Origin: Tachypleus tridentatus
Lineage: Eukaryota > Arthropoda > Merostomata > Xiphosura > Limulidae
Reading direction: 5' to 3'
NCBI RefSeq assembly: GCF_004210375.1
Contig: NC_134837.1
Span: forward strand, 164,527,310-164,591,309
DNA length: 64,000 nucleotides
The notes under the pieces are model-generated. The model saw nothing but the letters and a program-made list of their open reading frames with translations, made no database searches and was not told the DNA's origin. Below are positions 12,656 through 24,466 of the stretch, in pieces; within the stretch, counting starts at the first letter, position 1; every line of letters starts with the position of its first letter. The translations under genes and the position numbers were made by a program.

Positions 12656-13065
12656 TTTTTTTCTTTTTTTCAGGGAGGCAGACAAGGAAAGACCGATAAA
12701 GAAAAGTCTGCCAATTTTGATGATCGGTCAAGGTTCTATTTGCCAAGTTTCTAATTATTATGACTAGGATGAACTAGTGAATCAGCAGTTCAAATAATCA
12801 TTTAATTAAAAAATCAAAAAGTGAACATTAGTGGCATTTTTTGCTTTCTGAGCTTTGAAGAGGCGGTATGCAGTAAAATGTCTCCAGAATGTCATGTTGT
12901 AACCGGTCGATTATTACATTTTTGGAATATTTTGTTGGTTGAAAATTCATTACAAATCTTTCTTTCTGAATTATAAAGCGAAATCTGGTAGTGATATGTT
13001 TGTATGATGTCTTGCGTTAATCGTTCGATCGCTTTGTGTTGTAACAGAATCTTGGCAGAGTGTGG

Positions 13066-13166
13066 GTTTTCTTATAGCTAAACTAGCTGCTCTTGTACAC
13101 CAAGGGAAATCAAACCTTTGATTTTATAGTTGTAAATCTATAGACTTACCGCTGTCCCAGCGAGTG
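13066..13166 (-). mobile_element. Degraded SINE family B
   Basis: The inverted family B order is visible: TTTCTTATAGCTAAACTAG, then AAATCAAACCTTTGATTTT (decayed B-box), then TAGACTTACCGCTGTCCCAG. Many substitutions, so an old copy. Confidence 0.65.
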
Positions 13167-13169
13167 ATA

Positions 13170-14110
13170 AATCTCGGCAAACCAGTCGAAATTCTAGATA
13201 CACAGCGAGGTCAACTGAAGTTATTAAAGTTCTAGAGAAAGTTAAAGTTCGATTAAACTGTTAATGATGACCAGTGATTTTGGTAGAAAAGAAAAGGTAG
13301 TTCAAGATTTAAAAAAAAAAACCTCATCGGTGCTTTATAACTGATTAAACTTTCAGCTCAGTTTGTAGAGTATACTTGCTTGATTTGTGAGACAGAAAGG
13401 ATTTGACATTGAAATATTTTGACAAAAGCTATTGGTTTCAAGACAGCCGAAAGTTCATATGCATATATCCAGCAGAAGCTAATATAAAGTGTAATTGATA
13501 CACAAAATTCTACAGCTCAGGGTAAGTGAAGTGGTGTTTAGCTAAGAATAAAAGATATCATGTCTCAGGCTCTATACGAACGTTATCTTTCCCGTAAGAT
13601 GAACTTGGTCGTTGTGGATGAAGTCATTCCTGTAACTGATTTTTACTCAGCATTGGAAACGAGCTATGTCTTTTTCAGTAGTTCATATGTACCTGCCAAG
13701 TGAATCAAATACCAAAAAGACATATCTGGCTGACAAACAGTTGAGCTAAAATTTACTTTGATGCTCGCTGGGCGAGCCAGATCAGAGTGACTAAGGCAAT
13801 GGAAATGCAATTTGACTGCTTCATCAAGACATTAAGAAGTAAAGAGTAGTTATCGGGGAAGGTGGAACATCATCATGATGGCCGATTACTACTGGTCGTT
13901 GAAATGAGATGTTTAAAATACAATACATACAAGAACAATAACAATACAGTTTATGAGACTAAAAGATATAATTTCATTAATAAATCATAACGAATGAGGA
14001 TGCATATTTTACACCAATTTTGACCCTTTTCTTTAGATTGTTTATATTTTAGTGTACAAACGTAATTACAAAAAAAAAATGTTCATTGTGTTAAACGAAG
14101 TAATAATTTG
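13170..14110. other. Unidentified, possibly old repeat
   Basis: GC content rises slightly at 13.55-13.9 kb, where a 48-codon frame starts at ATG 13561 on the plus strand (MSQALYERYLSRKMNL onward) followed by further interrupted coding-like sequence. It may be a decayed transposon gene, but I cannot place it in a family. Confidence 0.3.
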
Positions 14111-16039
14111 ATCTAAGTACGTTTTTTTTTTTCTTCCCGATTCACAAATCTTCTTATATGACAGAAATACATCAATATTATTTTCAAATCCTGCATAGCT
14201 GAATTATGGAAAATTGCTGTGTGCTTGAACTTCATAAATGTTACAAATATTCAGTAAAATATAAAATATTTCTTAACTCGTTTCACTTTGTTCATGGTAT
14301 TATTCTTTAATGAAATGTTTTATTTTCCTTTGTTGGCTTATAGTATGTTGCTGCTCATGGAGAAATCTGGTGAACACACTCTGTTAACCTACTTTTGCTA
14401 GAGCGATGCTGGCTTTGTAAACTGCTTCTTGCAAGTCATTTAAACATGTGTGTGAGAATATTTAATTTTAAACATAGTAACGAGTTTTGATTATGTGTTT
14501 TATTATATTGCGTGTTACACTTTATCAGAGACGAGTCTCCGATTTATTATGTTATGTATCACGGTTTCAAATAGTCAGAAATTGTTATTTGAATTTAAAG
14601 TTAATTGACTGTCAATGTATATCAAATTTATGATATTTGCCAACAAAACCGATACACACAATTGTCTTTTTCAACACAAATTTATTATATACACAATTCA
14701 CACAATTTTGATACTTATATTACCGAATCTACAAATATACATAACAGGTGAGACATTTGCAAAACATATATATATATATATACATTAAACACATAGAAAC
14801 ATAGATATTAAAATAAATATACAAAATCCGTTAGACATTTGTTGTCACTGCTCTGCCAGATTCTGTGTGTAAAGTAAAAATATTTGTTCAGAAAATATGC
14901 TTTTTCTACATTATACTCATTTTATTAAATTAGTGTCTGTATATTATAAGTTTAATATATTCTTACAGTGTAGAGCACTCTAATGACATGCTGACAAATT
15001 AAGAGTAAATAATTTTATATGTTAAACTACAAATTTTTACCAACACGATTTCCATAAAAAAAAGCAACAAATTAGGCTAAAATACGACTAAACCATTCTG
15101 AACATTGATGACATTTTAACACTTGATAAAAGAAACAGTTTAAGTTTATAAGTCTATAAATCCAACAAGAACTGTGTAAGAATCTATAAAAATTTATTTT
15201 CAACCATTCCTCTATAAGCAGATGTTTTCAGGTTTGAATTTTCTACTGATAAAAATGCTACATACACTTTATCATAAAAATAAAATAAAATTCGCTACAT
15301 ATCAGCAGTGCTACAATTCTTTCTATAACTTGTTGAACCATTCCCAGTTGTATAACAATTTATAATATACTATAGTATTTTCCTTACTTTGGAATAAAAG
15401 TTGAACTCTAAGCAGGTATAAAGATCACACAAAAGAAGAAAAACAAAATCAACAAGGTTCTTCTAATTCCTTTTCTCAAACCATTAAAGAAATAAATTTC
15501 TCCATGAATTATTTAAAAATATTTAAATTTTCATTTACATTTTGAAAAATAAATATTTGTTTCACATTTTTAGTAGATTTGTTTATTTTTCTCTCACTCT
15601 GAGAAAGTACTCAAAAATGTGGAATGATGTTATATTCTTTATCATGTTAAAATGTGTAAAGATATGCATAAATGATTTCTTTTATAAGGATTTACATAAC
15701 CCACGAACACAGTTATTATTATTATTATTTTTATTTACAAGGCATAAAAATGTCATTTATTCATTTTTGAATTTAAAGCATTTGCTATTGCAAAAATTTA
15801 TGCAAATACAACAAACAGGAAAGTAACTCTTATTATTATACAATAAATTGCATCTCATTAACGTTATACATGTAAATATAAAAAGTTATTAATATTCTTT
15901 TTCACTGGAATCTTTTTTTTTTCTTAACATATAGAGAGAACTACCTCGTAGATCATCATCTGCCACTCAATTCCTCAAGGAACATAGGGCCGCAATCACT
16001 GCGGTTTCTGTAACAGGTTTTTAAGTGAGTAGGTTGTTA

Positions 16040-16277
16040 GCCCACTGCACCTAGCCGTCCCTAATTTAGTAGTGTAAGACTAGAGGGAAGGCAGCTAGCT
16101 AATCATCACCACCCACCGCCAACTCTTGGACTACTCTTTTACCAACAAATAGTGGGATTGACCGTCACATTATAACGCCCCCACGGCTGGGAAGGCGAGC
16201 ATGTTTAGCGCGACGCGAACCCGCGACCCTCAGATTACGAGTCGCATGCCTTAACGCGGTCGGCCATGCCGGGCCAC
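16040..16277 (-). mobile_element. tRNA-derived SINE, family A
   Basis: Family A is the main SINE of the window. Read 5' to 3' it has a tRNA-like head (GGCCCGGCATGGCC, GCGACTCGTAATC, GGTTCGAATCCC), a conserved body with TGACGGTCAATCCCACTATT, GGCGGTGGGTGGTGATGACT and CTTACACTGCTAAATTAGGG, then CTTTGTGCGAAATTCAAAAA and an AAAC-repeat tail. This copy is inverted; its tRNA head is at the right end and its 3' tail is missing or too decayed to see. Confidence 0.95.
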
Positions 16278-16780
16278 CTCTTAGATGAACCGTACAAATT
16301 ATAGTAAAAACAAGTGTTTCTATCAACAGTGAATGCATTAAAATTTAAAGTATCTGAAAACAAACTCAAACAAAACCGATTTCTATAATGTCAGAAATTT
16401 TATCATAGGAACATTACTATTCAGTTGAAACACTTCTCCCAGTTACAAATCAACTAAAGTAAAGTGGAATGAATGGATTTACATGTAGCTAAAACTTTTT
16501 AAAAGTGAAAATAATTACATTGGCCACGAAGACAAATACTATTCTATTTTTTCACTAGTGAAAGCTGATACTGTATGGAGTTTATGGATATTACAAAATA
16601 AACAATATTTAATTATGAGGCGGTATCTTAAATTAAAGTTCTCATACTGTTAGATGAACAGCCAAGCATAGCAATGAACTTTCACAATTACTGTTATTGT
16701 TTTTTATTGTGTTTCATTAGGATGTTAGGTTCAATGAAGAAGAAAATATCTTAGTAAAATAATAGTAATTTATAACATAC

Positions 16781-16900
16781 CTTTAAAAGTTAAGTAGCAG
16801 TGTATAGTTTACCTGCATTCACTTCCAGAAAGTCTCCAAATAGCGGAAACAAACGAATTTTGAGCTCTGGTTTCCCGTTTGTTGTAATGAGGAGATATAT
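16781..16900 (-). pseudogene. PAK-family kinase exon copy (C-lobe), broken
   Basis: On the minus strand, after the acceptor TTTTTTTCAG, the exon translates as YLLITTNGKPELK, then LFPLFGDFLEVN, matching PAK LYLIATNGTPELQ and LSAIFRDFLNRCLEMD (helix G-H region of the C-lobe). It ends at donor GTATGT. It is 120 bp against about 138 bp in PAK genes, and has an in-frame stop near its end (ATTAA context, where the relative at 31.2 kb reads ASKLLE). It is paralogous to the exon at 31199-31335, and its flanks are paralogous too. No partner exons were found nearby. Confidence 0.8.
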
Positions 16901-17029
16901 CTGAAAAAAAGGAGTGTAACTGAATGAATAATTCAATAACTCAACTTAACTGCTTAAAATAATTCTGATACTAAAAAAAAATATGTATATATAATGAAAT
17001 ATATATATATATATATAAAACATTAAAAG

Positions 17030-18150
17030 TTCACATGGTAATAATGATTTTTTACGGAGTTTCCCAATTTACCCTTTTATATCGAAATATCCAATAATTT
17101 ATAATACTTTCTGAACTATGCTACTATTTTTATTGGGGCTAGTTATTTTTTATGCAGAGTTTTGTTGATATAAAATGTACTCGCTGTACTTGGATGAGGT
17201 GAATTACAATACCCACTTGTAACTAATTTTTTCCTTGATATATCAGAAAATAGCAAGGTGTTTCTAATGTTAAACAATTGAATATTTTCAGAGTTAAATC
17301 GTATTTATCCATTGCATCACATATAGTGTAATAATGTTATGCAGAACATACAGATCTCTCAAACAAATTTATTGGACACGAATGCGTTTTGGCGAAAAAT
17401 TCGATGTTTTCCTCCGTTTTCAAAGTGCACAACTTTTATTGTCATTTTGATCTGACAATCAGTGCCTTAACACGTGTAACATCACATACTCTGAGCTTGT
17501 AACGTTATTACATATATTTCTCTTTAAAATAACAAAAATATCCCTTTTGCGTTTCTTTTTTTGAAGAGTATATATAAATAATAAAAATATTAATTGAATA
17601 GTTGTTACCATAAAGTATAAAATGTACATTTTATATGTAAATATCAATTTAATATGGCATATAAACTATAAATATATCAGTTTAATTATTCTTACTAACC
17701 CAGATAAACTACAAAGATGTTTGAAAACTATTCCTATAAACAGTGCTTAACAAATGTTTAATAGGGAGCAACTTGGAAAAGCATTATTAGATGTTAATGG
17801 TATTATAAGGATTCTACTATGGAACAGAATAATTTGACAATGTTTTATGTGAAGGAAGCAACTACTTTCATTAACAGACAATAGCAGAAACGGAAAGAAT
17901 CACATCTATGAATAAAATATGTTCAGATATTTAATATGGTTTTGAAATAATTGATCACGCAGTTTTTAAAATGAATAAAATACATATGTAATAAGAAAGT
18001 AGAAAAACAAACAAAAAGTTTGATCCGACATTAAACAGCATCAATCTGAGGCGCTTCGGGTGAGCGGCGTTTGATCCGCACAGGGTGCCCAAATCAACAT
18101 TGCAATTACTGGTTTTTGTTCATTTTAAGGGGGTAGAATTTTAGAATTAT
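17030..18150. other. No feature seen
   Basis: AT-rich, preceded by short AT-dinucleotide runs at 16984-17020. No coding or repeat signal recognised. Confidence 0.4.
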
Positions 18151-18179
18151 CACGCATTACAATTTATCTTAGCCAAGCC

Positions 18180-18360
18180 CCCAGATTTTATGTCACGTAT
18201 TACGATTTAAAATAGGGGGAAATTTTAATTTATTAAATGTTGTTAACTATTAAATTTCTGATATTTGTAAAAAAGATTGATACTCACAATTTTCTGTTTT
18301 TATTTTATTACAATTTATAACGGTCATTACAAATAGTTAATAGAAAAATTAATCATATAC
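18180..18360. repeat. Unclassified dispersed repeat, pair with 14555-14720
   Basis: Shares ordered blocks with 14555-14720: ATGTCACGTATTACGATTT with ATGTTATGTATCACGGTTT, then TGATATTTG, then GATACTCACAATTTTCTGTT with GATACACACAATTGTCTTTT. Both copies pass into an A/T-rich stretch with TTTATTA. The family is unknown; it could be the end of a retroelement. Confidence 0.5.
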
Positions 18361-19197
18361 ACTCTCACAAACAATATTCAGTCCTCTATCTGCTCTGGAA
18401 CCGAATATTTTACAGATGGTCCAGAACGAGCGAAGAAATTCTGAGTTCATATTATTATACTTCGCTTAAGTTAGGTTTTCTTGGCTGACCTTATACTGCA
18501 TACAGACTGACTTATTGTCATTGAAGATATTTAATATTCTTGCAGAAGGTGAACGGTTCGTAATGTTCGAAATCTATAAACATTCCTTGTCAAATTCGGC
18601 ACTTTTCCATTAAAAAACCTTTGTCATAATTATAGCTTCCGTAGCTTATAGTATGCTGACTGTAGCGATCAACAATATAGAATCTTAGTGTGTTGGTTTG
18701 AACAGTTTAAGGCGAGATTCTCGAATGTTAAGCAACGTTCGAAACACGCAAGCGTTCCGTGAAACAAATATTGTCCACTTTCACTCTTTAAAACCTTCTA
18801 CAAGTTTAAATTTTAGAATTGTGGCTGTTAGCGGGAGAAAAGGTATGTGTGTTATAATTATCTGACTATATTAAGACAATATCCGGAATAAATCAACGTT
18901 ATAACACCTTCACACACTCACTCACACACACGTATATAATAATTCAAGTCCTACTTAGTCAATTTTCTGTGGTCTATAATTTGAGTTTATGTAAACACAC
19001 AGAATAAAGAAAGAAAAAAGTAATGTAGTTTACTGAGACACTAATCAATCAGTACTTGTTATTCCTGTTATTATGTGTTCATGTTTCACTTACTGGGCAG
19101 AAGTGTTGTATGTTTAAAATGTACGGTGTTGATGTTAAGGACAAACTGTTATCAGTTCGGCTCGTTTGGGTTGAGAAAATCTTTTCCGTTGAAGAGT

Positions 19198-19266
19198 GAA
19201 CAACGTTTCGACCTTCTTCGGTCATTTTCAGGTTAACAAAACCTAAAGAGGTCGAAACTTTGTTCT
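19198..19266. ncRNA. Inverted pair of hammerhead-like motifs
   Basis: Minus strand, 19232 to 19198: CTGAAAA, helix GACC/GGTC around a short loop, then GAAAC. This is the hammerhead core (CUGANGA, helix II, GAAA) except for A in place of the conserved G of CUGANGA. Immediately right, 19239-19266 on the plus strand, is a half motif with the same helix and GAAAC. The two form an inverted repeat with perfect arms GTTTCGACCT and AGGTCGAAAC. It belongs to the dispersed repeat also seen at 23.0, 47.4 and 59.8 kb. Catalytic activity is unlikely for this copy. Confidence 0.45.
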
Positions 19267-20058
19267 CTGCTTTATTAGTAAAAGTGTTAATTCCCATATC
19301 AACTGTCCTGAGATACAATTTTTTATGAAGATCGGTAGACTCAGGTATTTTGATTCAATTGGCCTGCAATACACCAGAAAGTAGCGAAAGTTTGTGTTAG
19401 AAACAGTATTCAGAAAACTGAATGTTGTGTCTTAGTCGCCACACGTTTAGAGACACATGTCGCAAATGTAAATGTAGTATAGCTATAACACTAAATAAAT
19501 GACAAAAATCACACGTATAATTCATTTTTAATTCGTATGTTGCAATGTGTGCAAACCAAACGAAATTACAATAGGGCCCGCGTGTTTGGCGGATATCTAC
19601 GGAGACACTCATTGATATCAGTGGCTCTCTGCATTTATACATTACTAACCGTAAATTAACAGGTCGCGTGATTAGTCTTTTTAGACCAGCAGGGAACTGC
19701 GATAGTGATTTAAGTTATTATTAGCTTCAGTATAATATATTATACACATAACGTTTAGTTTGGATTTGTTTTATTTTTTCGCACTGTGTATTTCTAACAG
19801 TTAGAACTTAAAGAAATGACAAAACTTGCCCTCTTCTTGATATTTTTGTCTTATCGATGTTACAGGTTCACTTGCACTCCACCTTCTTAATTATATTGTA
19901 CGCCCTAATGTTGCTTTGCCTTCAGTATTACACAGTTAGAGAGCGAACCAGACATTTTCGCTTTTAAGTGATGTATCAAACAGTTCTTTAAAATATTTCT
20001 AGTCTTAATAACAAAATGACAAATCTGGTATATTCTTATTATCTGGTATTCACACTTT

Positions 20059-20081
20059 ATTTTTTTTTTTTTTTTTTTTTA
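20059..20081 (-). repeat. Poly-T tract (poly-A on minus strand)
   Basis: About 22 T residues. On the minus strand they follow an 81-codon open frame (20302 to 20057) that ends in Lys codons made by the tract itself. This could be the tail of a retroposed copy, but the adjacent sequence is not recognisable and no target duplication was found. Confidence 0.5.
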
Positions 20082-20309
20082 CTTTCTGACCCCGAAACTG
20101 AAGAAAGTCTCAATTTTTCCTCCTTAGTATTACAATTCAAAATTAAGGATAAACCCTCTAATTGTATAACATGGTTTTCCATTGTTACGTAGGTACCCAT
20201 AGATGTTTGGGACCACCACATATCCTCGATACAGTGTCTGTATAATGCCTTGACGGACAAATCAGGACCAAGCGGTTTTACAGACTTATTATCTATCAAC
20301 ACGTAACGT

Positions 20310-21070
20310 AATAAGAAGACATTGTGAGAAGTATTACCTGAGTCTGACTATCAGTACGTAGAAAATTAATAATAGATATAGCTTCCAACAAAAATTATAA
20401 TAAGGGTTTAACAATGACAGTTATTTTTCTAACCTCTACGTCTCTTCTTCTCGTTTTAATTTCTGTCACTCCAGGTCAGGGTAACAAAATGTGGGATCTG
20501 TTGCATGTCCTCGATATTATAGAATGGATTTTTTATTGATGTGGGAAATAACATTTTTGTGGTTCCTCTAAACCAAACGATTTTGGGAACTAGCAAGAGT
20601 GTGACACCCCCCTAGCACAGTTGACTCTCTTTGAATTCAACCATCATTTTGAGATCAGGCAGAAAAAGATGCAATAAAGGAAGGGTGAAAAATATGTCAG
20701 GCGGGAATGTATCAGAAATATATTTTCAGTCTAAAATACACAAATCATGTATCTTTGCGCAAAACTTAAAACAAACAAACGAACCTGTATAAAGGTGAAA
20801 GAAAACTTTAAGGAACAGAAGGGAAAACATCCAGAGTACACTTTGGACTCTGACGTATGTGAAAAGACTGATAATAACAGAATATTACAGATACTTGTAA
20901 TACGTAAATAGAAAACTAAAGTAATGAAAATGGATCATGACATATCATTTTCAGCACACTTAGCTTTATGATCAGTAAAACATTATTTCGGTTGAATACC
21001 AGAAGAAATATTAAAGATTATTATGAACCATGCACAGACTGCGAGAAGAGAAAACTAGGCTCTACTTTAG
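20310..21070. other. No feature seen
   Basis: No recognisable coding or repeat signal. Confidence 0.4.
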
Positions 21071-21077
21071 AATAGCT

Positions 21078-21345
21078 ACCCGGCATGGCCAGATGGTTAA
21101 GACGCTCGACTCGTAATCCGAGGCTCGTGGATTCGAATCCCAAAGTACTCGCCCTTTCAGTCGTGGGAGCGTTATGACTGACGGTAAACTCCACTCTTCG
21201 TTGGTAAAAGAGTATTCAAAGAGTTGGTAGTGGGTGGTGATAACTAGCTGCCTTCCCTCTAGTCTTACACTGCTAAATTATGGACGCTTAAAGCAAATAA
21301 CCCTCGTGTGGCTTTGTGCGAAATTCAAAAACAAACAAGCAAAAA
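21078..21345 (+). mobile_element. SINE family A, near full length
   Basis: Head ACCCGGCATGGCCAGATGG, B-box GATTCGAATCCC, body and AAACAAACAAGC tail all present, with scattered substitutions. Confidence 0.95.
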
Positions 21346-21988
21346 ACAATTACAATAACTTAAGGAGAATGCCAAGTTTAGCTATGCCTTTTTAGTTAAT
21401 GCATGTTATGCATTCCCAAAGTTAAAATAGGAAACACTATAAAGCTTGCGAAATTGTTGAAAGAACCATATAGAATCATAAAACAAACAATCCCAGAGAG
21501 ATTAATGAATGTAAAATGTTATCAACTTCATCAGTATGTTTGAGAAACATTCATTATGTACGAATTATGTAGTACATTATATTGACAACATCTAATTTTA
21601 AATACGGTTAGTAATGTAGATGAATATTATTGTCTGACTGATTTAATGAGTTGTGGTGATGAACAATATATAATATTATTATTATGGTGAAATAACTAAT
21701 CGTGAAATTATTATTCGGTCAATATTAAGGTTGGCTTATAGTATGAATCAAATCACTAAATATTTTAGATGGATTAATACAACCGTTGTTCAGTACAACA
21801 AGAAAAGTAAGACACATGGAAGTTTAATGGTAAAGTTTCTATCAATGATAAACATTACTTTAAGAAGAAAGAACTAAAATGATATTAAGAATCAACTGTT
21901 TACATTATCTTACCAACTGACGCCACCGTAGTAGGAAAAAAAGCTACGCGAAAAGTTTATATTAACTTCAATACAACTCCTACATGAG

Positions 21989-22190
21989 GCATTAATCGAA
22001 ACTTTAACGTTTAGAACGAGAGTTACAGGAAAACAGGCTGTCGATTTACTATCTTATATCAAACCTGTTTCCTTTTCGACTAAAGTACCTCTTTTTTGTG
22101 TCGGGGAATAAACACAAGGAACAGCATTAATCGAAACTTTAACGTTTAGAACGAGAGTTACAGGAAAACCGGCTGTCGATTTACTATCTT
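21989..22190. repeat. 67-bp direct repeat around a 58-bp templated insert
   Basis: Positions 21989-22055 and 22124-22190 are the same 67 bp with one mismatch. Of the 68 bp between them, 22064-22121 is a copy of 23223-23280, 1.1 kb downstream, again with one mismatch (starts CCTGTTTCCTTTTCGACT, ends AAACACAAGGAA). Confidence 0.95.
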
Positions 22191-22435
22191 TAACTATGAT
22201 CAATTATTAAAGTGTTTTTGTTTCCGAGAATCACAATGAGTTTGCAAAAATCATCCAACTAAGTGTCAGATCTTCATTGGAGAAGGGATGTGTGCACTAG
22301 TTGGTAAGTCGTAAGAACATAAAAGAAATCTATTTAAAAATCAATATTTTTGGGTTAGAAGAGTCGGTCCCTGAACATGAAGTAAGGAAGTCGATTATTC
22401 AGCTGACCCAACTGTATCTGAAACTATGATAAGGT

Positions 22436-22713
22436 TTGTTTGTTTGTTTTTTTAATTTCGCGCAAAGCTACACGAGGGCTATCTGCGCTAGCTCTCCGTA
22501 ATTTAGCAGTATAAAACTAGAGGGAAGGCAGCTAGTCATCATCACCCACCGCCAACTCTTGGGATACTCTTTTACCAACGATTACTGGGATTGACGGTCA
22601 CTTTATAACGCCCCTACGGCTGAAAGGGCGAGCTTTTTTTGTGATGCAGATTCAAACCCGCAACCTTTCGATAACGAGTCGAATGCCTTAACCACCTGGT
22701 CATGCTGGGCCGA
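22436..22713 (-). mobile_element. SINE family A, near full length
   Basis: Inverted copy. The tail GTTTGTTTGTTTGTTT is on the left and the head (ATGCTGGGCC) on the right. The body is intact apart from substitutions. Confidence 0.95.
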
Positions 22714-22974
22714 AAATATAATGAGAATATCCTACATTGCCCAATAAACCGTATATAATTAACTACTTTTATCTCAAAATAAACCAATACAAAGGAACAT
22801 CTTTATACCTATATTAAAAATTATATAATAAATAATAAGAGCAATAAAATAAATAATATAAAATTATATATTCAAACATCTAAGTACGCCCTCTAAATTC
22901 CGACACTGAGTTACACAACCCCTTTCAAACACGTGATCAGCTTCCGGTCAATTACCTCTTCCTTTCTTTGTGAA

Positions 22975-23009
22975 CTTGACGATGACCGAAGAAGGTCGAA
23001 ACGTTGTTC
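22975..23009 (+). ncRNA. Hammerhead-like motif in dispersed repeat
   Basis: TTGACGA, helix GACC/GGTC closed by GAAGAA-like loop, then GAAACG. The first base of the CUGANGA box is U instead of C, and, as in all copies here, one unpaired U lies between the box and helix II. The following CGTTGTTCGCTC is shared with the 19.2 kb copy. Confidence 0.4.
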
Positions 23010-23531
23010 GCTCCTCTACAGGCTGTTCTCTATAAAATCGATTGAAACTATTTGTTGATTCATTTCATCTTGATACTGGAAGTTGTTTACCATGTGTACA
23101 GGGTAAAAAATTAGTGTCAGTATCACAGCATATAGATTGATCAAGTAGAGGTTTGAAGTGCAACTCAAGTTCAATTTGAATAGAACATTTTTTTCTCAAT
23201 CTGCTTTTGTAAAGCAGAGCCACCTGTTTCCTTTTCGACTAAAGTACCTCTCTTTTGTGTCGGGGAATAAACACAAGGAAGACTTTTAGAAAGTGAAAGT
23301 GGAGACAGTGTTTTGATATATGCAGATTTTGAAAATGTTGTATTTTTTGTCGTCTTTGATTTTAAATCGTTTTAGAAATGTTTCTGCGGTTGTTTTGAAG
23401 AAGAGAAGCGACTTTAGTTAGATTGGTTTATAATTTCATACTTTGTTTTGGATGCTGGCAAAAAAAAATCTACAATTGCTATAAGTTTTGAAAGGGTAGA
23501 TTTAAGAGAAGGATATTTTGTTTCCGATTCT

Positions 23532-23594
23532 GTAGGCAAAGTACATGTTTTTGTAGGTAAAATACATGTTTCTGTAGGTAAAGTACATGTTTTT
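23532..23594. repeat. Three 21-bp tandem repeats
   Basis: Unit GTAGGTAAAGTACATGTTTT plus T, with 1-2 changes per copy. The unit is a multiple of three, so open frames run through on both strands. No gene context. Confidence 0.9.
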
Positions 23595-24287
23595 GAATTA
23601 TTCTTCTTGACACTGTTTTTTAGTTTCAGACAATCAATCAATTTCACTCCTTGTAAGCTCGCTCGAAATCATTGGCTTTTTGTTATTCTTTTTGAAATAA
23701 ACACAAAAATATATTAATAATATATTTATCTGAAACAAAATCGACCACGTAAAATAAATAATATCCTTATTTAACAGAATAACATTACTAATTAAGCAGT
23801 CCAAGTGTATTAACATTGATGTTAAAAATACATTAAATTCAACTCATTTTTAAGAATCAGATGTGTGATTTTTTAATATTTTCTTCTGGAAATATTTAAT
23901 GTAAATATTAATCTGTTCTTGATATAAATTTGTAGTGGTTTGTCATTTTAAGAATATAAAGAAATTTCGACGAGTATTAAAATACAGAACAAGAATAATT
24001 AATGTCAACTTACTTCCAACGATTATGAAGATTTATCAATATGAGTTTGTGTTCATCTTAAATTGACAGCTAACTTCACTTTGTGTACGTGACAACCGAA
24101 CATCAAAACCGTTCATCACCTATTCCACCAGAACTTGTAAAGCAGGAAGGACATAACAAAAACTTTAGCTACTGAGTTAATGTTTATATATCTCAGACTG
24201 TAAAACAAATTGATGTTATTTTTTTATTACTTATATATAAAAAATATCTTAAATATCATACGGTAATGAACAACTTCCTAAAGAATA

Positions 24288-24466
24288 GAAGGAAGGCACC
24301 CAGTTATCACCACCAACCGTCAACTCTTGGGCTACTGTTTTATAAACAAATAATGGAATTCACCGTCACATTTTAACACCCCGATAGCTAGAACGAGAGG
24401 GTATTCAAACCCTGCCTCTTACGTTGCGAGTCGAGCACCTTAATAATCTGGCCATTTCAGGCCTAC
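24288..24466 (-). mobile_element. SINE family A, old partial copy
   Basis: Inverted body and head (CCGTCAACTCTTGGGCTACT, then GCGAGTCGAGCACCTTAAT) without the 3' end. Heavily substituted. Confidence 0.85.

Larger units (their letters stand above)
14160..16970. repeat. Segmental duplicate of 29.2-31.4 kb
   Basis: Ordered, diverged blocks match 29.2-31.4 kb: 14.17 kb (ATTATTTTCAAATCCTGCAT) with 29.21 kb, 14.40 kb with 29.31 kb, 14.88 kb with 29.47 kb, and 16.47-16.96 kb with 30.94-31.39 kb. The last block contains a PAK terminal-region exon in both copies. This copy has about 1.5 kb extra (14.96-16.46 kb, including a SINE); the other has a Tc1 element instead. Confidence 0.8.

Noticed and set aside
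14120-14480. Last PAK exon (after ELLQ) in the duplicated segments
   Set aside because: Neither 14.2-14.5 kb nor 29.2-29.4 kb gives the expected FLKxAKPLSSLTPL pattern in any frame.
20057-20302. 81-codon minus-strand gene ending in poly-Lys
   Set aside because: The Lys run comes from the poly-A tract; no homology, splice context or codon signal in the rest.
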